Assembly: GCA_026417495.1 (NCBI GenBank)
Contig: JAOADD010000076.1
Coordinates: 1-61,356, forward strand
From: Ignavibacteria bacterium
GTDB taxonomy: Bacteria > Bacteroidota > Ignavibacteria > Tepidaquicellales > Tepidaquicellaceae
Reading direction: 5' to 3'
DNA length: 61,356 bases
Positions 36,478 to 45,391 of this stretch are shown here, piece by piece; position 1 is the first letter of the stretch, and every line of letters starts with the position of its first letter. The notes beneath the pieces were generated by a model that saw nothing but the letters and a program-made list of their open reading frames with translations, had not been told where the DNA came from and did not search any database. Made by a program: the position numbers and the translations under genes.

Positions 36478-37632
36478 ATGGAACAGTGGAAAGAAATGAT
36501 ACGAAATAGCATACATACAGTAGATCAGCTTGTTGAAAAATTCGGGCTTAAGAGAGAAGTCGCTGAAAAGCTGGACAAGTTCTTTCAAGCAAGAATAAAT
36601 CCTTATTATTTATCATTAATAAAATATAAAGGAGACCCTATTTGGTTACAATGTGTTCCTGATGAAAAGGAACTTGATGATATTAATGCAAAGGAAGACC
36701 CACTTAATGAAGATAATATGAGCCCCGTTCCTAATATTGTTCATAGATACCCAGATAGGGTTCTATTTCTAGTTAACTCTCAGTGCGGATTATATTGCAG
36801 ATTTTGTACAAGAAAAAGGAAGGTAGGAAACCCTATTAAAATTTCAATGAAAACTCTTGAATCAGCATTTGAATATATTTCAAAAAGAACTGAAATTTCA
36901 GATGTAATTCTTTCGGGTGGTGATCCTCTTATGCTTACTGATTTTATGTTGGAAAGGATTTTAATTCGCTTGAGAGAAATAAAACATATACAGATTATTA
37001 GAATTGGAACTCGTATGCCATGCGTATTACCACAAAGAATAACCCAGAAGCTATGTAATATGCTCAGGAAATATCATCCAATTTACATTAATACTCACTT
37101 TAACCATCCATCGGAAATAACCGAAGAAAGTTCAAAAGCATGCACAATGCTAGCGGATGCAGGTATACCATTAGGTAATCAAGCTGTTCTTATGAAAGGT
37201 GTTAATGATGATGCAGATACTATTAAAGAGTTATTTAAAAAGTTGCTTACAATAAGAGTAAAACCTTATTATCTTTATCAAGCGGATATTACAAAAGGTA
37301 CGAATCATTTTAGAACACCTTTAAGTAAAGGACTTGAAATAATGGATAAATTAAGAGGACATATTTCAGGACTTGCAGTTCCATATTTTGTAATTGATTC
37401 TCCTGGTGGAGGTGGAAAAATTCCATTATTACCTGAATATGTCGTTGCAAAGATGGATGATAGAATTATACTTCGTAATTATAAATATGATATTTTTGAA
37501 TATCCCGATGTACAAATTAAAAATGGTAAGGGTAATAAAGTAAAATCCATTACTAAAGAAAATATTGATAAAAACGTAGGGAAGAAAAAACAAATTTCGA
37601 AAGAAAATAAAGTTTCTATTGAAACAGAATAA
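36478..37632 (+). CDS. kamA: Lysine 2,3-aminomutase family radical SAM enzyme (KamA type)
   Basis: Radical SAM and PLP enzyme that moves the alpha-amino group of lysine to the beta carbon. The cluster motif is C103-x3-C107-x2-C110 (CGLYCRFCTRKRK). The PLP lysine is K314 in PGGGGKIPLLPEYV. The two substrate-carboxylate/ammonium contacts typical of lysine-specific enzymes correspond to D270 (YQADITKG) and D307 (FVIDSPGGGG); glutamate aminomutases lack these. HFRTPLSKG is also conserved. This favours KamA over EpmB, which lacks the C-terminal elements. The C-terminal ~35 residues are a Lys-rich tail. It is the last gene of an operon with two ATP-grasp ligases and a GNAT, which suggests beta-lysine is used as a building block. 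Confidence 0.9.
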   Translation: MEQWKEMIRNSIHTVDQLVEKFGLKREVAEKLDKFFQARINPYYLSLIKYKGDPIWLQCVPDEKELDDINAKEDPLNEDNMSPVPNIVHRYPDRVLFLVNSQCGLYCRFCTRKRKVGNPIKISMKTLESAFEYISKRTEISDVILSGGDPLMLTDFMLERILIRLREIKHIQIIRIGTRMPCVLPQRITQKLCNMLRKYHPIYINTHFNHPSEITEESSKACTMLADAGIPLGNQAVLMKGVNDDADTIKELFKKLLTIRVKPYYLYQADITKGTNHFRTPLSKGLEIMDKLRGHISGLAVPYFVIDSPGGGGKIPLLPEYVVAKMDDRIILRNYKYDIFEYPDVQIKNGKGNKVKSITKENIDKNVGKKKQISKENKVSIETE

Positions 37633-37804
37633 AATTTATTTTAGAGAATAATATTACAAATTTTTTATCCCTTACATATTTTCGAATTTTTTAAAAAACA
37701 AATAATTAATATCTTATTTGTAGTATAATAGTTATTTACATAATGAAACTATTACTTTCAATTTTCGTCTAATATAAATGAAAAGTAAAACGGAACTATC
37801 CGAG

Positions 37805-37811
37805 AAAGGAG
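37805..37811 (+). promoter_or_regulatory. Strong Shine-Dalgarno site before the DUF6249 gene
   Basis: AAAGGAG ends 7 bp before the ATG at 37819, optimal spacing. Only this gene and the aminomutase have such a strong site among those I checked. A TATAAT hexamer at 37724-37729 may belong to its promoter, but no matching upstream element is clear. Confidence 0.6.
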
Positions 37812-37818
37812 AAATAAA

Positions 37819-38190
37819 ATGGATATATCAGAAACTATAATCCCAATTATGGGAATAATATTCGGATTAGGATTGCCTGCTTTAATTGTTTACTGGTCTA
37901 TTTATACTAGACATAGAGAACGGATGAGGTTAATTGAAAAAGGACTCACTGCAGATGAAGTTAAAAATTTTTTTAAGGAAGAAAAAGCTCAGAATCCATA
38001 TCGAGGACTTAAGTTTGGAATTATATTGCTTTTTTTAGGTGCTGGAATAATTCTGGCTAACTTAATGTATGATGTTTTTGAATTGAGTGATGGATATACA
38101 GGGGGATTCTTGATATTATTTTTAGGTTTAGGGTTTCTAACTTATTATCTTATTATCAAGAATAAAGAAAAAAAAAGTAAAGAACTTTAA
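37819..38190 (+). CDS. DUF6249 family small membrane protein
   Basis: Three hydrophobic segments: IIPIMGIIFGLGLPALIVYW at the N-terminus, GIILLFLGAGIILANLMYD and GGFLILFLGLGFLTYYLII. A charged loop YTRHRERMRLIEKGLTADEVKNFF follows the first helix. The loop and topology match DUF6249 proteins of Bacteroidota, which sit by ECF sigma genes in many genomes. The function is not known. It heads a four-gene run (DUF6249, lipoprotein, sigma factor, membrane protein), with only 5 bp to the next gene. Confidence 0.8.
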   Translation: MDISETIIPIMGIIFGLGLPALIVYWSIYTRHRERMRLIEKGLTADEVKNFFKEEKAQNPYRGLKFGIILLFLGAGIILANLMYDVFELSDGYTGGFLILFLGLGFLTYYLIIKNKEKKSKEL

Positions 38191-38195
38191 ACAAT

Positions 38196-39008
38196 TTGAA
38201 AATGAAGATTATAAAAATTCTTTTTTTATTTACTCTTACTATTATTCTGTTACCTTCTTGTAGCCTTATTAATAAAAAATATAAAAAAAGTTTTACCTAT
38301 GAATATAGTGTAGATGTAAGCAATAAAAGTACTATAATATTTGATAATTTAGATGGAAACTTTAAAATATATCAGACTGAAGATTCAGTTGTTAAAATGA
38401 ACTATAAAACATCAATACTTCTTAAAAAAAATGAACTTGGAAAAGAAATAATACCTTTGAAGTTAAAGATTGATACTCTCGATAGTAAATTAGTTGTGAA
38501 AATAGTTGAAAGAATAAGTGAATTTGACTTCTTAAAAATAGGTAAAGATTTCAAAGATGAGTTTGAAATTTATATCCCAGAAAATTTACAAATTGAGATC
38601 AATTCTGATATCTCGAATATCTTAATAGATAAACTCACTAATGATTTTCAAATAAACCTCAATAATGGAGATATTACTATAAAAAAGCCAAAAGGAAATT
38701 ATAACGTAACTATAGTTAATGGTAAATTAGTAGTTGATGCAGACTCTTTGAAGAATCTTACTGCAAATATTACAAATGGAAGGTTTTATTTAATAAACTC
38801 AAAAATATATTCAGGAAATTTAAATCTTAATGTCGAAAATGGTAAGATATCTACCAAAGGAATTGATTTTGACAATATTATAAAATCTGATAAGAAAACT
38901 TTGATCGCTACAAAGGGGAGTTCTGAGAACAAGTTAAATGTGAATATAGTTAATGGCAGAATATATTTAAAAGAAAATGTTAAGCAAAAAGAAGATAAAG
39001 AGAAATAA
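38196..39008 (+). CDS. Lipoprotein with DUF4097-like beta-solenoid repeats
   Basis: The lipoprotein signal (IILFLFTLTIILLPSC region) places the Cys at residue 22. The rest is a right-handed beta-helix-like run in which short strands end in an N-G turn: LNNGDITI, IVNGKLVV, ITNGRFYL, VENGKIST and IVNGRIYL. That is the DUF4097/putative-adhesin pattern. An N-terminal FDNLDGNFKIYQTED segment is also typical. It probably sits in the envelope facing the periplasm or surface. The ECF sigma gene starts inside its 3' end (32-nt overlap), so expression is likely coupled. Confidence 0.78.
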   Translation: MKMKIIKILFLFTLTIILLPSCSLINKKYKKSFTYEYSVDVSNKSTIIFDNLDGNFKIYQTEDSVVKMNYKTSILLKKNELGKEIIPLKLKIDTLDSKLVVKIVERISEFDFLKIGKDFKDEFEIYIPENLQIEINSDISNILIDKLTNDFQINLNNGDITIKKPKGNYNVTIVNGKLVVDADSLKNLTANITNGRFYLINSKIYSGNLNLNVENGKISTKGIDFDNIIKSDKKTLIATKGSSENKLNVNIVNGRIYLKENVKQKEDKEK

Positions 39009-39636
39009 TAATTCTGTTAGACAAGGATTCAATGATAAGTTATTATCTGAGTTTAAAGAGTTTGTATTCGAAAATAAAGATAAGTCTTTCTCTTTATGTT
39101 TCAGGATATTGAAAGATACAAAGGATGCGGAAGATGCACTTCAAGAGTCTTTTCTAAGATTTTATAGAGCTTTAAGAGAAAAAAAATTTAATTTTGAAGC
39201 AAATGTTAAAACATATTTTTACAAAATAGTATATAATACAACAGTTGAATTTTATAGAAAAAGAAAATTAAAGAATTTTAATATAAAATCATTTGAAATC
39301 TATAATTCTCACTATAGAGAAGGAAATGAATTTACAAGTTTTGATGAGTATATTAGCAATTTATCTTTAAGGAAAAACGAGACCGAAAAAATTATTAGTA
39401 GTAATGAAGTTAAGAAAATTATTTCTGATTTTTTAAATTTATTACCTGAACATTATTCAACCATTTTGACAATGAATTACATAAATGAACTTTCCTTGAA
39501 TGAGATCTCTGAGATCTTAAATATTCCCCTTGGAACAGTTAAAAATAGAATTTTTAGAGCAAAGGAAAAGCTAAAAGATGTGTTGCTGAATTTGTTTACA
39601 GAGAAGGAATTATTAGAATATTTAAATTCTAATTAA
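38977..39636 (+). CDS. ECF-type RNA polymerase sigma factor
   Basis: Region 2 (LCFRILKDTKDAEDALQESFLRFYRAL and KTYFYKIVYNTTVEFYRKRK) and region 4 (LPEHYSTILTMNYINELSLNEISEILNIPLGTVKNRIFRAKEKL) are intact. There is only one usable Met near the N-terminus, at 38977, so the gene overlaps the lipoprotein by 32 nt. It lies between an envelope lipoprotein and a small membrane protein that could act as a membrane anchor for control, in the manner of anti-sigma factors, although no known anti-sigma motif is visible. Confidence 0.9.
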   Translation: MLSKKKIKRNNNSVRQGFNDKLLSEFKEFVFENKDKSFSLCFRILKDTKDAEDALQESFLRFYRALREKKFNFEANVKTYFYKIVYNTTVEFYRKRKLKNFNIKSFEIYNSHYREGNEFTSFDEYISNLSLRKNETEKIISSNEVKKIISDFLNLLPEHYSTILTMNYINELSLNEISEILNIPLGTVKNRIFRAKEKLKDVLLNLFTEKELLEYLNSN

Positions 39637-39656
39637 ATGTAAATGGAGTGTAGAAA

Positions 39657-40076
39657 ATGGAAAAACTAAACGGAAAAATAGACAATATTTTTGAAAAAGG
39701 AATATTAGAAGTTTATAAAGTGAATGTATATAAAAATTTTGAAGACACTTTATATGATAGAATTAATTTGCAGGAAAAATTTATTCAGGAGGATATTAAA
39801 ACATTCAGAATAGTAAAATTAATTAGCAGTGTTTTATTAGTTATTATTATTATTTCTCTTATTGTTGGGTCAATTATGGTTATATCTCAAGATGAGTTAA
39901 TATTAGATCCTAAAATTGAAAGTGCAGTTCATTTTTTGAATGATACTTTCTTGTTTCTTTTTTCAATTATAGGTTTAAGGACAGAATCAAACCTGTATTT
40001 AATTTTCCTTATCAGTTACGTATTTCTGCTGGGATTGATGTTTATAGAAAAAATTACTTCGAAAAAGCGCAGTTAG
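39657..40076 (+). CDS. Small membrane protein downstream of ECF sigma, possible anti-sigma
   Basis: 139 aa. An N-terminal soluble segment of ~55 charged residues (EKGILEVYKVNVYKNFEDTLYDR) is followed by two to three hydrophobic helices (LISSVLLVIIIISLIVGSIMV, FLNDTFLFLFSIIGL, LYLIFLISYVFLLGLMFI) and a basic tail. The layout (cytoplasmic N-terminal part, then membrane part, next to an ECF sigma) is that of many anti-sigma factors, but no ZAS zinc motif (HxxxCxxC) is present. The function is an inference from position only. Confidence 0.6.
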   Translation: MEKLNGKIDNIFEKGILEVYKVNVYKNFEDTLYDRINLQEKFIQEDIKTFRIVKLISSVLLVIIIISLIVGSIMVISQDELILDPKIESAVHFLNDTFLFLFSIIGLRTESNLYLIFLISYVFLLGLMFIEKITSKKRS

Positions 40077-40112
40077 TTATATATAAATTTAAACTTAAAA
40101 ATTTTATAAAAA

Positions 40113-40736
40113 TTATTTAAAATAACTTAAAAATAATTTGAAAGACCCATCAATAAATAGAAAGGTTGATAAAATTCCTCCAAGTGCCCCACCAATATGT
40201 GCTTCATGGCCTATATTTCCAAGATTCCTTTTCATTCCGTAAATAGAAATTGCAATATATAAAAAAGCAAAAACATAAGCTGGCATTGGAATAAAAAAGA
40301 ATCCTACTGTCGACTTGGGATAAAAAATTATAAATGAAAATATTATTCCTGATACTGCCCCCGAAGCACCAACAGCAACATAATTTGGATTTTTGAAATT
40401 GAAAAATACTGTAAGAAGTGAACCTATTACTAGACTTATGAAATATATCGCTGCAAAATATAGACTTCCATCTAACTCACCGAAATTATATATGAATCTG
40501 TTTTCTAAAATTGAACCGAAAGTGTATAATGCATACATATTAAAGAACAAATGATAAAAATCTGCATGAAGAAATGCAGAAGTAATAATTTGATGAATTC
40601 TTCTATCATATACTATTCTATAGGGCCATTCAGCAAATTCATAAAAGTATTTGTCTTTATTTCTTAAAGTAATAAGAGATATAATTATATTTACTATTAT
40701 AAGGACAAGTGTCACGGGAGCTTTAATTTCAATCAT
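40113..40736 (-). CDS. Rhomboid family intramembrane serine protease
   Basis: Six-helix membrane protein. The catalytic dyad is visible: S125 in VGASGAVSG (GxSG motif) and H180 in HEAHIGGALGG. The conserved HADFYHLFFNMYALYTFG of helix 2 contributes the His/Asn oxyanion residues. It cleaves substrates within or near membrane helices. Three bp after dnaG, at the end of a minus-strand operon. Confidence 0.9.
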   Translation of the reverse strand: MIEIKAPVTLVLIIVNIIISLITLRNKDKYFYEFAEWPYRIVYDRRIHQIITSAFLHADFYHLFFNMYALYTFGSILENRFIYNFGELDGSLYFAAIYFISLVIGSLLTVFFNFKNPNYVAVGASGAVSGIIFSFIIFYPKSTVGFFFIPMPAYVFAFLYIAISIYGMKRNLGNIGHEAHIGGALGGILSTFLFIDGSFKLFLSYFK

Positions 40737-40739
40737 AAA

Positions 40740-42575
40740 TTAATCCTCTGATTTTTGTATTTCTTTTATTTCCTTTTGTTTTTGTAAAATCCCATTATGA
40801 TTCCCCTTTTTCTTTAACTCTTCTATTTCTTTTCTGATTTTTACAATTTTGAATTTTTTTATTAAATCTTTTGCAGCTTTTAGATAATCTATGTTTTTTT
40901 TCGTTACAGAAAAAATTAGTGTATGCCTATCAAAATCATCATACTCACTTAGGTCATATCTTGGAACTGATTTTTCACTTATTAATTGTATTGCCTTTTC
41001 ATCGTCTAAATCATTAGTGATTTTTGCAACATCTATTTTACCTTCGTTAGTATATTCATCTAAAAATTTGCAAATTATGTTATAAACTATTTCGTTTTCT
41101 ATAAAATCAAGCTCGACATTATAAACAAGATATTCAACTGCTTCAGGGGTTCCATGTATAAAGAGTTCAATTAAATCTGATTCAACTTTCTGTATTTCTG
41201 ATTCCTTGTTTAGTTTTTTATTTGTATTGATAAAACTACTTGCTGATTTGGTTGATGTTTCTTTTCTATAAGTTTTCATTGACTTTTCAAGTTCATCCCT
41301 TAAATCAGACTCATATAATCCATATTTAGTAGATATTTCTTTTATATAAAATGCTCTTTTGATTTTATCAGGGATTCTAACAATGAATGAAATAATTTCC
41401 TTGATGAATTCAGTTTTTTCTTCTGCAGTATTTAATTTATTTTCTTTTTTGTATACAGACGAGACAAAATCTATGAACGATACTTTTTTATTTATTAATT
41501 TTTCGAATTCATCTTTTCCGTATATATTAATAAAAGAATCAGGATCCTGATTTTCTGGTAATGTTATAATATTTAAATTCATTCCCGTTTCAAGAATAAG
41601 TTGTATCCCAGCTTTCGAAGCTTTAACTCCTGCAATATCTGAATCAAAGTTCAATATAATATTCTGAGTATATCGGGAGAGTAATTTCAATTGTTCTAAT
41701 GTTAAAGCAGTACCACTGGTAGCTACAACATTATTAATCCCTGCTTGAGATAATGAAATTAAGTCAAAATAGCCTTCTACTATTAAAACAAAATCTTTGG
41801 CTCTGATGCTATCTTTAGCGAAATTTAAACCATATAAAATCTGCCGCTTTTGATATATTTTTGTTTCTTGAGTGTTTATATATTTTCCTTCAATTTCATC
41901 ATCTTCAAAAAGTTTTCTCGCTCCAAATCCAACTACTTTATCGTTTTCATTAAATATTGGGAAAATTAATCTCCCACGAAAAGTATCATAAAAACTTCCT
42001 TTCTCATTTATTTTAACTAATCCTGCTAATCTTAAGTCTTCAATTGTAAAATCTGTATTGTCTAAAAAATAAGAAGATAAATTATTCCATCCCCTTGATG
42101 CATAACCCAACCCAAATTTTACAATTGTGTTTTTCTTTATTTTTCTAACTTTAAAGTATTCGTTAAGAAAATCTTTTTCACTTCCTTTTATATTCAGTAA
42201 ATTATTGTAAAAATATTTTGCTGCTATTTTGTTTATTTCATATAATTTACTTATTTCATTACTTATATCAACATCTCCTTTTTTGAAAGCTATTTTTATA
42301 CCTACGCGTTCTGCTAATTTTAATACTGCTTCATTGAAAGAAATCTTCTCATAATCTTGAACAAACCTGAAAACATTTCCCCCCTTCTTACATCCGAAAC
42401 AAAAAAATACTTGTTTTTCTTGTGAGATATGCAATGATGGGTTTTTATCGGGATGAAATGGACAAAGTGCAACGAAAGTTTTTCCCTTTTTCTTAACAGG
42501 GATGTATTGTGAGATTACATCAACTATATTATTAGCTTGAGAAACTTCATTCAACTTTTCGGTTGGAATTCTCAT
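40740..42575 (-). CDS. dnaG: DNA primase DnaG
   Basis: Makes RNA primers for replication. CHC2-type zinc domain with C38, H41, C59 and C62 (CPFHPDKNPS and CFGCKKGGNVF). RNA-polymerase domain with KFGLGYA, FPIFNENDKVVGFGAR and GFGARK. Toprim with E267 (VLIVEGYFD) and DSD (311-313). The C-terminal helicase-interaction part is short. The 611-aa length is standard. Its start overlaps the stop of the T9SS-sorted protein by 4 nt (ATGA), an unusual partner, and the rhomboid follows. dnaG is often found with rpoD, which is absent here. Confidence 0.96.
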   Translation of the reverse strand: MRIPTEKLNEVSQANNIVDVISQYIPVKKKGKTFVALCPFHPDKNPSLHISQEKQVFFCFGCKKGGNVFRFVQDYEKISFNEAVLKLAERVGIKIAFKKGDVDISNEISKLYEINKIAAKYFYNNLLNIKGSEKDFLNEYFKVRKIKKNTIVKFGLGYASRGWNNLSSYFLDNTDFTIEDLRLAGLVKINEKGSFYDTFRGRLIFPIFNENDKVVGFGARKLFEDDEIEGKYINTQETKIYQKRQILYGLNFAKDSIRAKDFVLIVEGYFDLISLSQAGINNVVATSGTALTLEQLKLLSRYTQNIILNFDSDIAGVKASKAGIQLILETGMNLNIITLPENQDPDSFINIYGKDEFEKLINKKVSFIDFVSSVYKKENKLNTAEEKTEFIKEIISFIVRIPDKIKRAFYIKEISTKYGLYESDLRDELEKSMKTYRKETSTKSASSFINTNKKLNKESEIQKVESDLIELFIHGTPEAVEYLVYNVELDFIENEIVYNIICKFLDEYTNEGKIDVAKITNDLDDEKAIQLISEKSVPRYDLSEYDDFDRHTLIFSVTKKNIDYLKAAKDLIKKFKIVKIRKEIEELKKKGNHNGILQKQKEIKEIQKSED

Positions 42576-43513
42576 TTCAATATCACCATTCGCTTCGTTT
42601 CAGAATAATTATTCACTATTAAAGTGTAGAAATAAACTCCGCTTGATAAATTATAGGTATATGTGTTAAATCTGAATTGATAATGTCCTGCATCCTGAAA
42701 TTGATTTATTAATGTAATTGTTTCCTTGCCTAATATATCATATAAAATTAATTTTACCTCTCCTTTCTCTTTTAATTTATATTCAATTATTGTGGTAGGA
42801 TTAAAGGGATTTGGAAAGTTCTGCAATAATTCATATTTTTGAGGGATTGATTGAGAAATTTTGTATATACCTGTTGTTCTTACTCTGAAATTCCAGATAT
42901 CTGACCAAACACCAACACCTTTTATGTTATTCCCTCTTACTCTCCAATAATATTTTTGTCCTAATTGTAATATTCCCATTCTCAATTGTACGGGTGGTTG
43001 AGCTACTGTTGTATCAAAAACAATAGATGTGAATAATGAATCATTTGCAATTTGTAATTTGAACGAATCAACAGTCTTATTACTATCCCATATCATTATC
43101 GTGTTCTGGTTAATATTCTGCGAATTATTAGGAGGGTATAAAAGACTTGGTTTGGCGGGGAACCAAAGAAAGACTTTAAATCCTTGCGGTATGGAATCAA
43201 AATTTAGGAATGCATCTCCAAGAATAACAGTTTTATAACCAGTATCAGCTTTTGCATCAATATAAATATGTGCTAATATTACAGTATCATTAATCGCTCT
43301 TACACTATCAGCGAAAACTCCTCCTCCCCAAAAATATATCTCAAAATATGGTGAAAGAGTCCATTCTGTTCCGGTTCCATTTAATTGAAATGGATAATCA
43401 AAGCTTTGTGAACCAGTATCGGGGATACAATTTACAAGCTGACTTTGAGAAAATATTTTTCCACTTACTATTAATATTATTAATAATACATATTTAATAA
43501 CCTTCACTTGCAT
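42572..43513 (-). CDS. Secreted protein with T9SS type A sorting domain
   Basis: The signal peptide (MQVKVIKYVLLIILIVSGKIFSQ) is followed by beta-sandwich segments, including a fibronectin III-like segment near residues 125-210 (PPNNSQNINQNTIMIWD, FKLQIANDSLFTSI, QKYYWRVRGNNIKGVGVWSD). The C-terminal T9SS type A signal is clear: LLQNFPNPFNPTTIIEY, GKETITLIN, and the end SETKRMVILK. It begins inside the 3' end of the O-antigen ligase-TPR gene (20-nt overlap) and ends overlapping dnaG. A surface or secreted protein of unknown ligand. Confidence 0.86.
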   Translation of the reverse strand: MQVKVIKYVLLIILIVSGKIFSQSQLVNCIPDTGSQSFDYPFQLNGTGTEWTLSPYFEIYFWGGGVFADSVRAINDTVILAHIYIDAKADTGYKTVILGDAFLNFDSIPQGFKVFLWFPAKPSLLYPPNNSQNINQNTIMIWDSNKTVDSFKLQIANDSLFTSIVFDTTVAQPPVQLRMGILQLGQKYYWRVRGNNIKGVGVWSDIWNFRVRTTGIYKISQSIPQKYELLQNFPNPFNPTTIIEYKLKEKGEVKLILYDILGKETITLINQFQDAGHYQFRFNTYTYNLSSGVYFYTLIVNNYSETKRMVILK

Positions 43514-45335
43514 TTAAGTCATTTTTAATCTTTAGAAATGTGCTGTAGTTTTTTGCATTTTTATATCTTTCTCCTTTCTCTTTGGTTTCAATTTCATTTA
43601 TTAATTCTTTTGCATCATTGAATCTTTTATCATTCATATAAAGTACAAGTAAATTTATCTGTGGTTCATAATAATAAGGAAAATTTCTCTTTATTTCAAG
43701 CAATAGATTTTCAGACTTTTCTTTTTCCCCTATCATATATAGAGTGATAGCTTTATTACTAATTATTTGCGGAAAATATGGCATTATTTTCAATGCTTTG
43801 TCAAAAACATTTAATGCATTTTTGTAATTTTTAATTTCATAATATCCTACTCCTAGATAATAATTTAAAGGAATTTTATTTGGATCAATAGGATATATGT
43901 AACTGTTTATTTTTTCAATGAATTGTATTGTTTCAGAATATTTATTTTCTGCTTTTTTATTAAGCGATTGTATGTACTCATTTTCACTCTTTACCCTTAA
44001 AAAGTTAAATATCAATATAAATATTGATAATAGAATTATAACTAGTGTATAAAAGTTTGATAAGGATTTCTTTTCAGAATTATTCTGGAAAGAAACGATA
44101 ATACAAACAATAATTATAAACATTAAATTGATATTCTCCTTTGGGAATGCAATGGAGGATATAAAAACGAAGCTCATTAGACTTAAGCAGAAAGGTAAAT
44201 ATTTAATTTCGTATTTTGAGTTAGTAAATAGTCTTTTTAAAGGGAACAAAATGATAATACTGAAGGCAAGAAACCCCAATATACCAGTCTCAGCTAAATA
44301 TTCCAAAAAATCATTATGGGCATAAATTGCTGAATTATTATAGGTGGTAATATCTCCAAATTCATCTCCATGGTATTTACCAAAATATCCAGCCCAGACT
44401 CCCGAACCAATTCCAAAAATGGGATTATCAATAAACATTTTGAGGGAAGCATCGTAGTAAAATATTCTCGAAATATTTGGGGGATAATTAATATCAGAAA
44501 AAGAAGTTATTATTTTGGAAATAGATTTCCTTTCTGGATCTGAATGCGGAAATTCAATTTTCGAAAGGAAAAAAGAGATGATTACTATTAAAAATAGAAA
44601 GATTGTTTTGATTAAATATTTACTTTCATATCTGAATGGTCTATAAATAAAAGATAGTATTAATAATATGATAAGGTGTATAAGAATTATTAAATACGCA
44701 GTCCTTGACCGTAATGAAAATAAATAAAAAACTAAAATAAAGATTGAAATTAGGGCTGCTATAACTTCTATTTTTTTATTCGATTCGAGAAAAAGAAATA
44801 AAAGGAAAGGTAATGTTACTAGTAGATAATCACTAATAAAGTTTCTCGTATTCATTAGTGATCCAGGTCTTGTTGATGCAATTTCACCTATAAGATTGTA
44901 TCCTGTTAATTGTAAAATTCCTATAGCACTTAAAATGATAGAAGGAATAATTATTATTCTTGGGATTTTTGTGAATATATTTTCTCCTAATTCCTGAAAT
45001 AAAAAGTATGTAATAAATGCAATATTTAATAAATTTAACCAATAAAATATCTGCCTCAAAATCAATTCTTCTTTGCCATTAATAATATTACTTATTATGA
45101 TTATTAGAATTAATATCGCAACAATAGAAATCCAAAGTCCGAAATATTTATTTATGTTTTGAAACTTGTATCCAATTAATATCAATAAAAGAAAAGAAAA
45201 TAGGCATAAAAAAGCAAAAAGTAATCTATGAAATTCGAAAATGTCTATAGTAATTTTCGAATATATCAAAGGAATAGATACAAATACACTGAATATTAAA
45301 TAAACTAATATAATTTTAATGTTTCTTTTTTCCAT
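43494..45335 (-). CDS. O-antigen ligase-like membrane protein with C-terminal TPR
   Basis: The first ~400 residues are multi-pass membrane helices with an O-antigen ligase loop (IYAHNDFLEYLAETGILGFL, with the ligase His in HND) and IFGIGSGVWAGYFG, as in the Wzy_C domain. The last ~150 residues hold TPR-type helix pairs: YYEIKNYKNALNVFDKALKI, KAITLYMIGEKEKSENLL and LYMNDKRFNDAKELINE. Such ligase-TPR fusions occur in Bacteroidota and in PglL/PilO-like enzymes. It may transfer or polymerise glycans in the periplasm. Divergent from the flippase at 45392 (56 bp). Confidence 0.85.
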   Translation of the reverse strand: MEKRNIKIILVYLIFSVFVSIPLIYSKITIDIFEFHRLLFAFLCLFSFLLLILIGYKFQNINKYFGLWISIVAILILIIIISNIINGKEELILRQIFYWLNLLNIAFITYFLFQELGENIFTKIPRIIIIPSIILSAIGILQLTGYNLIGEIASTRPGSLMNTRNFISDYLLVTLPFLLFLFLESNKKIEVIAALISIFILVFYLFSLRSRTAYLIILIHLIILLILSFIYRPFRYESKYLIKTIFLFLIVIISFFLSKIEFPHSDPERKSISKIITSFSDINYPPNISRIFYYDASLKMFIDNPIFGIGSGVWAGYFGKYHGDEFGDITTYNNSAIYAHNDFLEYLAETGILGFLAFSIIILFPLKRLFTNSKYEIKYLPFCLSLMSFVFISSIAFPKENINLMFIIIVCIIVSFQNNSEKKSLSNFYTLVIILLSIFILIFNFLRVKSENEYIQSLNKKAENKYSETIQFIEKINSYIYPIDPNKIPLNYYLGVGYYEIKNYKNALNVFDKALKIMPYFPQIISNKAITLYMIGEKEKSENLLLEIKRNFPYYYEPQINLLVLYMNDKRFNDAKELINEIETKEKGERYKNAKNYSTFLKIKNDLNASEGY

Positions 45336-45391
45336 TGTTTATTAACTTTATAATATAAAAAATTTTTCATTTATTTAATAACTATAATTTT

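Noticed and set aside
36478-37632. EpmB (EF-P lysine aminomutase) instead of KamA
   Set aside because: The C-terminal HFRTPLSKG and both substrate Asp residues fit KamA, and no efp or epmA gene is nearby.
40108-40140. AT-only inverted repeat (AATTATTT/AAATAATT) near the end of the rhomboid gene as a terminator
   Set aside because: No GC pairs, so the stem would be weak, and it lies inside the coding end; not supported.
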